Origin: Fastidiosipila sp964627125
GTDB lineage: Bacteria; Bacillota; Clostridia; Saccharofermentanales; Fastidiosipilaceae
Length of the DNA: 64,000 nt
Reading direction: 5' to 3'
Assembly: GCA_964627125.1 (NCBI GenBank)
Contig: CAZVJQ010000001.1
Location: forward strand, 30,868-94,867
This document shows positions 16,144-24,948 of the stretch, in pieces (position 1 is the first letter of the stretch; each line of letters starts with the position of its first letter). A model generated the notes under the pieces. The model had not been told where the DNA came from. It searched no databases and saw only the letters and a list, made by a program, of their open reading frames with translations. Made by a program: the position numbers and the translations under genes.

Positions 16144-17211
16144 ATGATTGATACTAAGAATCGTAAAGACGATCACATAAAATATGCAAGTCAACAATTC
16201 AACAAAAATATGAGTACTTTTACAGATATCAAGTTTGTCCATAACTCTATTGGTAGAGTAAATATGGATGACATCGATACTTCAATTAAGTTTTTAGGTC
16301 GAACATTTGCCCGTCCATACTACGTAAATGCAATGACTGGTGGTAGTAAAGATAGTACTGAGATTAATAGAAGATTAGCTATTTTGGCTAGAGAGACTGG
16401 CTTAGCTCTTGCCAGTGGATCAGCGTCTGCAGCATTAAGAGACCCTAGTTTAGCTAAGAGTTTCACTGTTATAAGAGATGAGAATCCAGACGGTTTCGTC
16501 CTAGCAAACATAGGGGCTGAAAGATCAGTTGAAGATGCCAAAAGAGCAATTGATTTACTACAAGCAGACGCCCTACAAGTCCATTTAAATGTTCCTGAAG
16601 AGCTCATCATGCCTGAGGGTGATAGAGAGTTTAAAGGATATAGAGATTCAATTCATGCATTATTAAGTGAGATTGAAATACCAATAATCGTCAAAGAAGT
16701 TGGTTTTGGTATGAGTCGTGAAAATATTCAAGAATTGATAGAACTTGGTGCTAAGAACATTGATGTTTCTGGAGCAGGTGGTACTAACTTCATAGACATC
16801 GAGAACGCTAGACGTGAAGAAAAAGAATTCGATTATATGAGTAGCTTTGGCCAAAGCACTACCATCTCCCTACTAGAAGCACAAGAATTTGTAGATAAGG
16901 TTTCTATTATTGCATCAGGCGGTGTAAAAACTCCATTGGATGTTCTTAAAGCTGTTAGTTTAGGCGCTACATCTGCAGCAATGAGTGCATATTTCTTGAA
17001 TCAGGTTAAAGAAAATGAAATGGATGTTGCTATTAAGAATGTTCATAGATTCGATAATGAGCTAAAAACTATTATGTGTATTTTGAATGCAGAAACTGTA
17101 TCAGATTTAAGAGATGCGGATATTATTATTAGTGGTCAAGCTCGTGAATGGGCTGAGATTAGAAATATAGATATTAAATCTCTTGCTAATAGAAGAAGAA
17201 ATAATCTATAA
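16144..17211 (+). CDS. fni: Type 2 isopentenyl-diphosphate isomerase (FMN-dependent), Gln-to-Glu at a key active-site position
   Basis: Interconverts isopentenyl and dimethylallyl diphosphate using reduced FMN. 355 aa TIM barrel. Visible are NRKDDHI at the N-terminus, YVNAMTGGS, LANIGAE, HLNV, IMPEGD, VKEVGFGMS, SGAGGTNF and IASGGVKTPLD (flavin phosphate site). In characterised relatives the segment after HLN reads like VIQEIVMPEGD and the Gln acts in proton transfer; here it reads VPEELIMPEGD, so the Gln is Glu152 (16597-16599). All else looks intact, so I expect an active or altered-rate enzyme. ATG at 16144 with AGGAG upstream; last gene of the mevalonate cluster. Confidence 0.94.
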   Translation: MIDTKNRKDDHIKYASQQFNKNMSTFTDIKFVHNSIGRVNMDDIDTSIKFLGRTFARPYYVNAMTGGSKDSTEINRRLAILARETGLALASGSASAALRDPSLAKSFTVIRDENPDGFVLANIGAERSVEDAKRAIDLLQADALQVHLNVPEELIMPEGDREFKGYRDSIHALLSEIEIPIIVKEVGFGMSRENIQELIELGAKNIDVSGAGGTNFIDIENARREEKEFDYMSSFGQSTTISLLEAQEFVDKVSIIASGGVKTPLDVLKAVSLGATSAAMSAYFLNQVKENEMDVAIKNVHRFDNELKTIMCILNAETVSDLRDADIIISGQAREWAEIRNIDIKSLANRRRNNL

Positions 17212-17243
17212 AATAATTTTTGAAAATTAAGAAAAAACTATAG

Positions 17244-17277
17244 AGTGCATAGTGCGTAAAATCATGCAATATGCACT
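17244..17277. terminator. Bidirectional terminator between fni and the nitroreductase gene
   Basis: AGTGCATA (17244-17251) pairs with TATGCACT (17270-17277). On the minus strand the stem is followed within a few bases by a T6 run. The plus-strand tail is TTAATAAT, which is weaker. Confidence 0.6.
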
Positions 17278-18144
17278 TTAATAATCTATACCGAACATCA
17301 TTTGTGTATAAACCTTCTCAATGGTTATAGTTCCGAGATAATACATATTTTTTGTAGACTGACCATACTCTGGCACATCATCCATGAAACCATAATCAAG
17401 TCTAATACCTCTAAGTGCTGCCATTATTTCCATGTTTCCTAGTGAACAACCCATAGCAATTTGCCTGGAATTTTGTCGTTGCTTAGATGAGAATAGATTA
17501 GATTCTTTCATAAATATATGAATTAAATTGCCATCAACTGCATAGCGCCATGGTTGGAAATTGTATTCAGATGGAGCTAATCTAGCTGATTCAATCAGAC
17601 TCAAGACATTATTATTCATCTCTCTAGTACTAGTTAGAGAGATTTTACTTAGTTTTTTCTTACTACGAGTTTTATTATTTTTATTATTAGGATAGCCTAA
17701 AGCAAGAACGGCAGGCATGAGTGTATACTCCTGATCCACATCAGGAATATCATCATCTTCGTCACTTTTTATTTCATCTATAAATTCGTCTTCTTGCAAG
17801 GTTCTAATTTTAAAACCTGTTTGCCATACAGAACTTAAACCTCTTCCCGTCAACCATACAGCAGCATGCTCTGCGTAGTAGCCGATATTCATGAATTGAT
17901 AAAGTCCCATTTGCCCTCTAAATACTAAATATAGAGGAGCTCTTATCATATTTTCAGCTTCTCCAGGGAAATACTCTAATAAATCCTCATAAGATAGTAG
18001 CTCAATTGCTATATCTGCTTCAGGTAGTAATACTGGCACGTTATTAAGGTAGTTCAATAAGTCTACCTGTACCCTATTTCCTGGAACACGTGATGAATAA
18101 GAACGGCAGGAATTCCTTGCACGTAAGGCATCGAATAACTCCAT
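17278..18144 (-). CDS. Nitroreductase-family flavoprotein (TM1586-like)
   Basis: 288 aa, about the length of the fused two-half nitroreductases of the PF14512 type. Features are the N-terminal ARNSCRSYSSR with the FMN-phosphate Arg pattern, a central AEHAAVWLTGRGLSSVWQTG, an acidic inserted loop (DEDDDIPDVDQ), and a second-half SARLAPSEYNFQPWRY that matches the flavin-binding S..N.QPWR motif. Substrate unknown; such proteins reduce nitro, quinone or other electrophiles using NAD(P)H. ATG at 18144 with AGGAG. It follows the CBM9-like gene by 17 bases. Confidence 0.82.
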   Translation of the reverse strand: MELFDALRARNSCRSYSSRVPGNRVQVDLLNYLNNVPVLLPEADIAIELLSYEDLLEYFPGEAENMIRAPLYLVFRGQMGLYQFMNIGYYAEHAAVWLTGRGLSSVWQTGFKIRTLQEDEFIDEIKSDEDDDIPDVDQEYTLMPAVLALGYPNNKNNKTRSKKKLSKISLTSTREMNNNVLSLIESARLAPSEYNFQPWRYAVDGNLIHIFMKESNLFSSKQRQNSRQIAMGCSLGNMEIMAALRGIRLDYGFMDDVPEYGQSTKNMYYLGTITIEKVYTQMMFGIDY

Positions 18145-18161
18145 CTAGCCTACTCCTATCC

Positions 18162-18854
18162 TTATTCTAAAATTAATTTTCCAAAATACTCTGGTCTATG
18201 GAAATCAGGTTGTTCTAGCTCAACTTCATTCCAAGATAGATAATGCTCAAATGCTGTATCATCACCACATTTATAGAAATTAGCCATAATTTCTTGACCT
18301 GAGAAGAATCTATCATCTAAGGTCTCGCTTGCATTTCCATATTTATGCCAAAGCTCAAATAATAATTTAGCAGGAATTTTAAAACCAACTCCCCAATCAA
18401 ATGCAAATCTAATACCTTTAACAGATACTTTATTTGAATCGATTGTGTAGAGTTCTAAGTCCTCTAACTCCTTCTCACTAGGTTTTACTCTATTCGCTCT
18501 GCCTGCACCTACTCCTAGATGTACAACAGCATTATTATTTGTTTCTAAATTAGCATAAGCATTATTGTCTGGTTCGAAGCTGAAGAAAAACTCTAAGCAA
18601 CTATCTAAGTGTACAGGTCCTTGGAACTCTGTAACTGTTGCTCGAGGATTCATTTCCTCATCTCCTTTTGTCAAAATAATTCCATATAAATTTGATTTGT
18701 CATATTGTAAGTAAAAGCGAGTGTCTGGTTTATAGTCGTTACTTGCCCATAAATGATTGTTGATTAAGCCTTCTTCTGCTAATGACCAATCAAAATCTAG
18801 CAAATGTTCAGCAAGTGATGTTTTTGGTAGTTTATTTACAAGATAAGTTAACAT
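18162..18854 (-). CDS. CBM9-like carbohydrate-binding protein (PF16011 type)
   Basis: 230 aa, single beta-rich domain with no signal peptide, so cytoplasmic. The patterns YLQYDKSNLYGIILTKG, PVHLDSCLEFFFSFEPD and AVVHLGVGAGR match the CBM9-like beta sandwich often found in small stand-alone Firmicutes proteins. The ligand is not known. ATG at 18854 with GAAGGG upstream. It is first in a two-gene minus-strand unit with the nitroreductase. Confidence 0.72.
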   Translation of the reverse strand: MLTYLVNKLPKTSLAEHLLDFDWSLAEEGLINNHLWASNDYKPDTRFYLQYDKSNLYGIILTKGDEEMNPRATVTEFQGPVHLDSCLEFFFSFEPDNNAYANLETNNNAVVHLGVGAGRANRVKPSEKELEDLELYTIDSNKVSVKGIRFAFDWGVGFKIPAKLLFELWHKYGNASETLDDRFFSGQEIMANFYKCGDDTAFEHYLSWNEVELEQPDFHRPEYFGKLILE

Positions 18855-19063
18855 AATTTTCCCTTCATCTATTTCTAAAAAAGTGCTTTTTAGACATCAG
18901 TGAATCTTATTATAATCTATATCGATATTTATATTGCCAACTTTTGCTATGAAATTTCAAATTTCTACAGATATTTACAGGAGTTTTTCATTAAGTATGT
19001 TCTTCTTAGTAAGCTATATTTGCTACAATATCTTTAGTAAAAAAACACTTAAGGAGAATATAA

Positions 19064-20410
19064 ATGCAAGAAGACTTATTCATGGATTCATATAAAGATC
19101 AAATTTTAGATACTCTCTTTGATCTAGTAAAAATACCTAGTTTTAAAGGTGAAGCTGAAGAAGGTGCACCTTTTGGACAAGGCCCCAAAGATGCTTTAAT
19201 TAAATTTCTAGAAATAACAGACAGTTTAGGATTTAGAACTAAGAATGTTGATAATTATGCAGGTTACGCAGAGTTTGGACCAAATGACCCTAGCTTACCT
19301 ATGATTGCTGTGGTTTGCCATTTAGACGTAGTTCCAGCTGATGGTTGGGATGATGCTTTTGAACCAAGATTAGATGAAGATGGTGACACTGTAATTGGTA
19401 GAGGTACAGTTGATGATAAAGGGCCAGCTGTCTCAATTCTATATGCTATGAAGAGCTTAATGGATGAAGGCTATGAACCTAAATGTCGTATTAGATTTAT
19501 CTTTGGTACAGATGAAGAATCTGGTTCTGAGTGCTTACAATACTATACTAAACATGAAGAGATTCCAGTTGCTGCTTTCACAGCAGATGCAGACTTTCCT
19601 GTTATTAATGCAGAAAAGGGACAAGTTAAATTTGATTTAGTCTGGGACAAAATGGAAGCTAGACCTCAAGATGGACAATTCAAGTTATTGTCTGCAAAAT
19701 GTGGTTCTAAGTCTAATGTAGTTCCAGGTGAAGCAACATTAGTATTCCAAGATAAAAACTCAGAAACTGTTGAAGTTGAAACTCTCGGAAATATGGGTCA
19801 TGCTTCTACTCCTGAAATGTATAAGAATGCGATACAGTATGCTTTGGCCGATGCACATGCTAAGGCTAAAGTGAAAAATGCTGAAGACGTCTTCTTGAAT
19901 GAATTTATGGAAGTTTTAAACACAGAATATAATGGTGAAAGTTTAGGGGTTGCTCTTACTGATGAACCATCCGGTGATTTAACACTAAATGTTGGACTAT
20001 TTAGCTTGGATCAAAATGAAGCAAGATTAACTATAGACATTAGATATCCGGTCACATACACAACTGAAGATGTAATTGGCTTAATTGAAGAAAATATACA
20101 ATCTACATCATTTAGAATTGAAAATGTTTCTGAATCAGTGCCTCTATATAGACCAGCAGAGGATCCATTGGTAAAACTACTTATGGACTCATACAATGAG
20201 GTCACAGGTGAGGACGAGAGCCCTAAAGGCATGGGCGGTGGTACTTACGCAAGACACTTACCTAACACAATTGCATTTGGAGCTAACTTCCCTGAAAATC
20301 CATATTTAGGTCATGCTAAATTTGAATATGCAAGACTCTCAGACATTGTTAGAGCAAGTGAGATTTTTAGAATTTCAATTCAAAGAATGGATGATGAGTA
20401 CTCATTGTAG
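19064..20410 (+). CDS. pepV: Sapep/PepV-type M20 dipeptidase
   Basis: Zinc dipeptidase with broad specificity for N-terminal hydrophobic and basic dipeptides; intracellular peptide recycling. 448 aa. Metal ligands are visible in VVCHLDVVPADGW, GRGTVDDKGP and FGTDEESG, followed by the lid-domain start FTADADFPVINAEKG and the C-terminal GGGTYARHLPN that supplies the last His. ATG at 19064 with AAGGAG 8 bases upstream. It precedes the DUF1461 gene by 38 bases in the same direction. Confidence 0.93.
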   Translation: MQEDLFMDSYKDQILDTLFDLVKIPSFKGEAEEGAPFGQGPKDALIKFLEITDSLGFRTKNVDNYAGYAEFGPNDPSLPMIAVVCHLDVVPADGWDDAFEPRLDEDGDTVIGRGTVDDKGPAVSILYAMKSLMDEGYEPKCRIRFIFGTDEESGSECLQYYTKHEEIPVAAFTADADFPVINAEKGQVKFDLVWDKMEARPQDGQFKLLSAKCGSKSNVVPGEATLVFQDKNSETVEVETLGNMGHASTPEMYKNAIQYALADAHAKAKVKNAEDVFLNEFMEVLNTEYNGESLGVALTDEPSGDLTLNVGLFSLDQNEARLTIDIRYPVTYTTEDVIGLIEENIQSTSFRIENVSESVPLYRPAEDPLVKLLMDSYNEVTGEDESPKGMGGGTYARHLPNTIAFGANFPENPYLGHAKFEYARLSDIVRASEIFRISIQRMDDEYSL

Positions 20411-20448
20411 TAATTTCTAGCATTTTGTGATGAGAATTAGAGGGAAAA

Positions 20449-21111
20449 ATGAAGCAAAATAAACTAAAAAATAATTTAATTTTGGGATTGGGCTCAGCTA
20501 GTCTAGTTGTATTTTTACTTACACTAGCTATTGCTATTACTATTTGGTCAATAGCTTTATTCACTTGGGTTATTGATTATTACAATATTGATCAGGCAGT
20601 AGGATTGAGTCAAGAACGTATCTTAGAAAACTATATGGTTCTAATGTCTTATCTAAACTTTCCTTGGATCAGTGAGCTTAATATGCCAGATTTTCCAAGT
20701 AGTGCATCTGGTGCATTCCACTTCTATGAAGTAAAACTATTATTCTATCTTGAATATGCCTTATTAATTATTTTCGCTGTAATAGCGATTGTATTTTTAA
20801 GATATCTATTCAAAAATAAGAAAGTAGATAAATTGAAGAATATTTTTAAAGTTCTAGCATTTGTTCCACTAGTGATAATTGTTCTTCTCTTCCTCTTCTT
20901 CGATCAGATTTTCTTGCTCTTCCACGAAGTTCTATTCGACAATGATGCGTGGCTATTTGATCCAGCTCAAGACCCTATTATTCGAGTCCTACCTCAAGAA
21001 TTCTTCATGCTCTGTTTCGTTGAAGTATTTGTTATATTAGAAGCAGGTCTTATTGGATTCTATTTATTAGGCAGAAGATATGAGAAGAAATATGCTGAGT
21101 TAAAAAATTAA
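20449..21111 (+). CDS. DUF1461 / TIGR01906-family integral membrane protein
   Basis: 220 aa with four hydrophobic segments (about residues 12-42, 98-119, 133-157 and 186-208). The extracytoplasmic loop SGAFHFYEVKLLF and the DNDAWLFDPAQDPIIRVLP segment are hallmark motifs of TIGR01906. Function is unknown across Firmicutes, where it is often beside peptidases or ABC genes. GAGGG ribosome site; followed by a good terminator. Confidence 0.8.
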   Translation: MKQNKLKNNLILGLGSASLVVFLLTLAIAITIWSIALFTWVIDYYNIDQAVGLSQERILENYMVLMSYLNFPWISELNMPDFPSSASGAFHFYEVKLLFYLEYALLIIFAVIAIVFLRYLFKNKKVDKLKNIFKVLAFVPLVIIVLLFLFFDQIFLLFHEVLFDNDAWLFDPAQDPIIRVLPQEFFMLCFVEVFVILEAGLIGFYLLGRRYEKKYAELKN

Positions 21112-21138
21112 GAAGGCGCAAATTTCAAGCAAAAATTA

Positions 21139-21174
21139 ACCGAGGAACTCAAATTCAAGAGTTTCTCGGTTTTT
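21139..21174. terminator. Bidirectional terminator between the DUF1461 gene and suhB
   Basis: 12-bp stem ACCGAGGAACTC / GAGTTTCTCGGT (one G-T pair), 8-base loop, followed by TTTTAC on the plus strand and flanked by A-rich sequence that gives T's on the minus strand. Confidence 0.85.
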
Positions 21175-21196
21175 ACTTTCCTGTATTAACGAAAAC

Positions 21197-21982
21197 TTAC
21201 ATAATTTTCTCTAAATCAATCTTCTCGAAGAATTCTTCATAAACTTTTGGATTTGCTGCAATGATGTGGGTTGAGTCTAATGGCTTAATAGCATTTTTGT
21301 TTAAGTCACTTACTATAGCACCTGCCTCTTCACAGATTAAATATCCTGCTGCATAGTCCCATACTTGAAGTCTTAATTCACAAAAACCACCTAATCTTCC
21401 TGCTGCAACATATACTAAGTCAAGAGCTGCTGCACCAAATCTTCTAACGTCGGTTGTTACTGGGATTAATTGTTCAATCAATGAAACTGATCCTGCTAGA
21501 AGCTCTGCATAATATGGAGCTGTACCAACACCGAATAATGAATTTGCCATTGATGTATTAGAAACTTCTAATTTTTCACCATTTAAGTAAGCGCCTTTAC
21601 CCTTCTCTGCATAGAATAATTCATCTTGTGCGAAGTTATAAACTACAGCTTGTACAGTCTCTTTATTTTCAACAACAGCTAAACTAATTGCAGAATTTGG
21701 AACTGAGTGCATGAAGTTGCTGGTTCCATCGATAGGATCTAAGATAAATGCTGGAGCATCAGTTAATTGCTCTTGGACGGATTTCTCTTCAGATATGAAG
21801 GTATATTCTGGCCATTCAGCTAACAATTTTTCTTCTAAAAAATCTTGGCTCATTTTGTCATATTTAGTAACAAAATTCTGGTGACCTTCCTTAGACTCCA
21901 CGTCCTCTGCTGTCATATTAGCCTCACGCAGTAATCTTCCATCCTCTTTAACAAATTCAATCAGTTTATTTATATCTAACAT
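21197..21982 (-). CDS. suhB: Inositol monophosphatase-family phosphatase
   Basis: Mg-dependent phosphatase of the IMPase/SuhB group. 261 aa. Metal-binding motifs are present: the Glu of FISEEKS, DPIDGTSNF, and WDYAAG near the C-terminus with GAI following. The true substrate could be inositol phosphate, another sugar phosphate, or nucleotide (PAP/NADP). ATG at 21982 with AAGGG. It is a single gene, convergent with the DUF1461 gene. Confidence 0.9.
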   Translation of the reverse strand: MLDINKLIEFVKEDGRLLREANMTAEDVESKEGHQNFVTKYDKMSQDFLEEKLLAEWPEYTFISEEKSVQEQLTDAPAFILDPIDGTSNFMHSVPNSAISLAVVENKETVQAVVYNFAQDELFYAEKGKGAYLNGEKLEVSNTSMANSLFGVGTAPYYAELLAGSVSLIEQLIPVTTDVRRFGAAALDLVYVAAGRLGGFCELRLQVWDYAAGYLICEEAGAIVSDLNKNAIKPLDSTHIIAANPKVYEEFFEKIDLEKIM

Positions 21983-22198
21983 TTATTTTTCCCTTCAAAT
22001 AGTTATTATTCTATTGTCCAAAGCAAAGCCATTTTCACCCTCACTTCATCCTGAACATTATATCAATTGAATGTTAAGCTAGCATTTTCTTTATACCTTT
22101 TATTCCATTTAAAACAAGAATCTACAAAATTATAAATTATTTCCTATTTGCTAGAATTAATCTATACAGATTGAGATATATTTTTCACAGTTATAGCT

Positions 22199-22204
22199 TA
22201 TAAT
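22199..22204 (+). promoter_or_regulatory. Probable -10 element of apt
   Basis: TATAAT 33 bases before the apt ATG. A TTGAGA at 22171 is too far (22 bases) to be a normal -35. The region from 21983 to 22170 is AT-rich, and I see no other structure in it. Confidence 0.4.
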
Positions 22205-22236
22205 GGTTTAGTGATTAGCTCTTAGGAGGAGAAATA

Positions 22237-22749
22237 ATGAAATTAGAAGATAAATTCAGACAAATACCTGACTTCCCAGAAAAGGGTGTCAACTTTATAG
22301 ATATAACAACAGTCTTGCAAAATGGTGATGACTTCCAAGAAGCAATTGATGACATAATTGCAAGGGTCAGTGACTTAGAAATTGATTTAATTGTTGGGTC
22401 AGAATCTAGAGGCTTTATCTTCGGTGCACCTATAGCATATGCTTTGAAAAAAGGATTTGTACCAGTACGTAAGCCAGGTCGTCTTCCTGCTGAAACAACT
22501 GCTGTTGACTACGATTTAGAGTACGGTAGTAATACATTAGAGATTCATACAGATGCTATTAAACCAGGACAAAAGGTACTAGTAGTAGATGATTTACTAG
22601 CTACTGGTGGTACTGCTAAAGCAAGTTGTGAATTAGTTGAAATTCTAGGTGGCGAAGTTGTCGCAACTGCATTTTTAATTGAATTAAAAGATTTAGGTGG
22701 ACGTTCAAAACTTGATGGCTACAGAATTGAAACCTTAGTAACAATGTAA
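22237..22749 (+). CDS. apt: Adenine phosphoribosyltransferase
   Basis: Salvages adenine to AMP using PRPP. 170 aa, the standard length. The N-terminus KFRQIPDFPEKGVNFIDITT is typical of bacterial Apt, and the PRPP-binding loop is VLVVDDLLATGGTA. ATG with a strong AGGAGGAG site. It ends 14 bases before a terminator hairpin whose T-tract reaches the start codon of birA. Confidence 0.96.
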   Translation: MKLEDKFRQIPDFPEKGVNFIDITTVLQNGDDFQEAIDDIIARVSDLEIDLIVGSESRGFIFGAPIAYALKKGFVPVRKPGRLPAETTAVDYDLEYGSNTLEIHTDAIKPGQKVLVVDDLLATGGTAKASCELVEILGGEVVATAFLIELKDLGGRSKLDGYRIETLVTM

Positions 22750-22762
22750 ATTACAAAACCAT

Positions 22763-22789
22763 TGCACCCATTTTTGGGTGCATTTTTTT
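22763..22789 (+). terminator. Terminator of apt, abutting the birA start codon
   Basis: 8-bp perfect stem TGCACCCA/TGGGTGCA with a TTTT loop, then seven T's. The last base before the birA ATG (22790) is the end of this T-tract, so birA needs either readthrough or its own promoter. Confidence 0.85.
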
Positions 22790-23602
22790 ATGAAAAATAT
22801 TATCCAAGCCTACAATACTAAATACTTAAAGACCAATCTAGATGAATCTATCCACTTTTATCACTTCGATGAAATAGATTCAACAAATAACTATGCTCGA
22901 AATTGTATTGATAGTAACGAGATACCAGCCTTAATTATTAGTGAATCTCAGTACAAAGGACGTGGTACAAACCAACGTAGTTTCTTTAGTCCAAAGAGAC
23001 AAGGAATATACATGAGTTATGTTATTGATTTAGAGGACCAAGGGCTAAAGGAAATAATTACACTAGTGATCGCAAATGCTGTTCACTCTAGTTTAAATAG
23101 TCTAGGCTTTCCAACAGATATTAAATGGATAAATGATTTAGTCTCATTAAATGGAACTAATGTTTACAAGGTGGCAGGTATTCTATGTGAGCAATATAAA
23201 TCTAAAATTATTGTTGGTATAGGAATTAATATTCTCATGCCTGAACATGAGAAAGATAAATATCTAGAAACTGAAAATCAAGACATCAATCTAAATAAGG
23301 ATTTTACGGGACTCTTAAACCTCTACCCTCAACTACAACTAGAACGCCTCAGAGAAGATATTATAATTTCAATTATTAAAAACATAAATTTAGAATTAAG
23401 TAAATCTAAAGAAGATATCCTTAATTACTACTCTGAGCATTGTTTAAGTATGAAATACAATCTACTTATTCAAAATGATTTAGGAAATCCAGATATTGCT
23501 CAGCCAATTAAACTGCATGATAATGGAAATCTTGAAGTGACAATAAATAATGAAACCAAGATTCTAAGTGATAATCATGCAAGTACTAAGATTATTCTTT
23601 AA
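22790..23602 (+). CDS. birA: Biotin--[acetyl-CoA-carboxylase] ligase without DNA-binding domain
   Basis: Makes biotinyl-AMP and transfers biotin to the AccB lysine. About 270 aa; it starts directly at the catalytic domain, so it is a monofunctional ligase rather than a repressor. Motifs: EIDSTNNYA, the biotin/ATP loop KGRGTNQRSFFSP (the Trp of GRxW is Phe), KWINDL, KVAGILCE and GIGINI. The ATG at 22790 is preferred; the only ribosome-site-like sequence is GGGTG inside the apt terminator stem, about 9 bases upstream. A GTG at 22778 is in frame but lies inside that stem. The 3' end overlaps the convergent CBS gene by 11 bases. Its likely substrate, AccB, is at 38014. Confidence 0.88.
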   Translation: MKNIIQAYNTKYLKTNLDESIHFYHFDEIDSTNNYARNCIDSNEIPALIISESQYKGRGTNQRSFFSPKRQGIYMSYVIDLEDQGLKEIITLVIANAVHSSLNSLGFPTDIKWINDLVSLNGTNVYKVAGILCEQYKSKIIVGIGINILMPEHEKDKYLETENQDINLNKDFTGLLNLYPQLQLERLREDIIISIIKNINLELSKSKEDILNYYSEHCLSMKYNLLIQNDLGNPDIAQPIKLHDNGNLEVTINNETKILSDNHASTKIIL

Positions 23603-24143
23603 AACTATCCTCTATTGAAAAACTTTCGCTAATTTCTTGAGAACTCAAGAAATTTTCAAGATCCATTCCCTTCTCTAAAAGTAGATACTCTCTTTCTATA
23701 CCATGAAGTACTCTATTAACTCTAGACATAAGCTCTTTTCTTGTAATAATACCTAGAAATTTATTGTCCTCATCTACTACACATGAGAAGTTTGCAACTG
23801 AGAGTGAGTCAAGAATTTCTGTCATATCCGCATCTTCTCTAACTACCCTAACTGTTTGTCTTGTACTACCCTGCTCTAAAATATCTCTAACTCTGATATC
23901 TGCAAGTCTATCTAAATTATATTCATGATTCTCAATACTTGCATTTAATACATCTCCAAGATATATCTTAGCTAGCACTCTATCTTCTCTATCTAATACT
24001 GGTAATGTGGTGTATGAATTACTTAGCATCAATAATGCATGTGATAATCTATCGTAGTCACGTAGTACAGCTACATTAGCTGCCTTCACCATAAGCTTGT
24101 CTCTGTTCTCAAAAAATTTCTCTTCCAAAATTGGATCAATCAT
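23592..24143 (-). CDS. CBS-domain pair protein, CbpB/DarB (YkuL)-like
   Basis: 183 aa consisting of two CBS motifs. The first is YDRLSHALLMLSNSYTTLPVLDREDRVL, with the hydrophobic, Thr and Pro pattern of CBS repeats; the second is around TEILDSLSVANFSCVVDEDNKFLGIITRKEL. The layout is that of B. subtilis DarB/CbpB, which binds cyclic di-AMP and regulates (p)ppGpp synthetase; a nucleotide sensor role here is inferred. The ATG at 24143 is chosen because it has AGGAGAAG just upstream; an ATG 33 bases earlier has none. Convergent overlap with birA. Confidence 0.72.
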   Translation of the reverse strand: MIDPILEEKFFENRDKLMVKAANVAVLRDYDRLSHALLMLSNSYTTLPVLDREDRVLAKIYLGDVLNASIENHEYNLDRLADIRVRDILEQGSTRQTVRVVREDADMTEILDSLSVANFSCVVDEDNKFLGIITRKELMSRVNRVLHGIEREYLLLEKGMDLENFLSSQEISESFSIEDSFKE

Positions 24144-24325
24144 TTGTGCACTTCTCCTACATAAGTATCTGCTCATTTGTATCTTATATACATTTTAACA
24201 AGCAATTATGATTTCAAACACTACAAATGAATACATTTCTATTACAAAGTTCCAAAAATGAACTATCTTTACGTTTAGTTTAAAGATAATATATTGCTTT
24301 TGCTATTAAAATTGGCAAAGAAAAA

Positions 24326-24341
24326 GCAGCCTACCGGCTGC
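24326..24341 (-). terminator. Terminator of the Smr-domain gene
   Basis: 6-bp GC-rich stem GCAGCC/GGCTGC with a 4-base loop, followed on the minus strand by TTTTTC; 30 bases after the stop codon. Confidence 0.8.
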
Positions 24342-24370
24342 AAAATAATAAAATAAATAAAGCTAATATC

Positions 24371-24724
24371 TTAAATTGATACTACCGTGATTTTAGAATT
24401 AGTCTTAGACCAATCATCATCTTCTCTAAATGATGGATCTACCTCGACTATATGTTTACCTTCTTTTTCAAAAGGTCCGAAGACTTCACCTGGACAAAAA
24501 GCATTAATCTTTTCAATTCTAGCTTGTTCTAACAACTCTGCTCTAACAAGATTGCTGATATTATCACCATCAGTACTAGAACCGAGTCCATGTATAATCT
24601 TAACCTTCTCAATTCCCATGCGTCTTAATGTCATTAATTCGATTTTTAATTTTCTAATAATATCCTTCGTGGATAATTTCAAGTTTTCAAAATCCATTAA
24701 TGATGTTGCAGTTGAATTGCTCAT
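24371..24724 (-). CDS. Stand-alone Smr-domain protein
   Basis: 117 aa. The central KVKIIHGLGSSTDGDNISNLVRAEL matches the Smr fold (usually IHG.G.G.L...V...L), the nuclease-type domain seen at the C-terminus of MutS2. The preceding helix (DIIRKLKIELMTLRRMG) also fits. The usual LDLRG start is replaced by FENLKLS, so activity is uncertain. ATG at 24724 has GGAGGTG 6 bases upstream; the GTG at 24739 would overlap that site. Single-gene unit. The 24725-24948 region upstream holds T-rich sequence and no further gene. Confidence 0.65.
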   Translation of the reverse strand: MSNSTATSLMDFENLKLSTKDIIRKLKIELMTLRRMGIEKVKIIHGLGSSTDGDNISNLVRAELLEQARIEKINAFCPGEVFGPFEKEGKHIVEVDPSFREDDDWSKTNSKITVVSI

Positions 24725-24948
24725 GTACTTCACCTCCACTAATAATTGGAAAATACTTATGACAAGAGTTTATAAAAAGCTATTATCTACTCAATTTTTT
24801 ATCTAAAAAAATTCTACTTGATTTTTTTGTCAATCTGTTGTAAGTTGTCTGGTTATTCTTTTTCAACTTCTATTTTAACATATTTAAACTATGCATTTCA
24901 AATGTATAAAGTCCATATATGTAATTTAATAGGTATAAATGAAAAGAT

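Noticed and set aside
24387..24806. Plus-strand frame of 139 codons opposite the Smr gene
   Set aside because: No ribosome site, Ser/Leu-rich shadow composition, and the minus-strand gene has RBS, motif and terminator.
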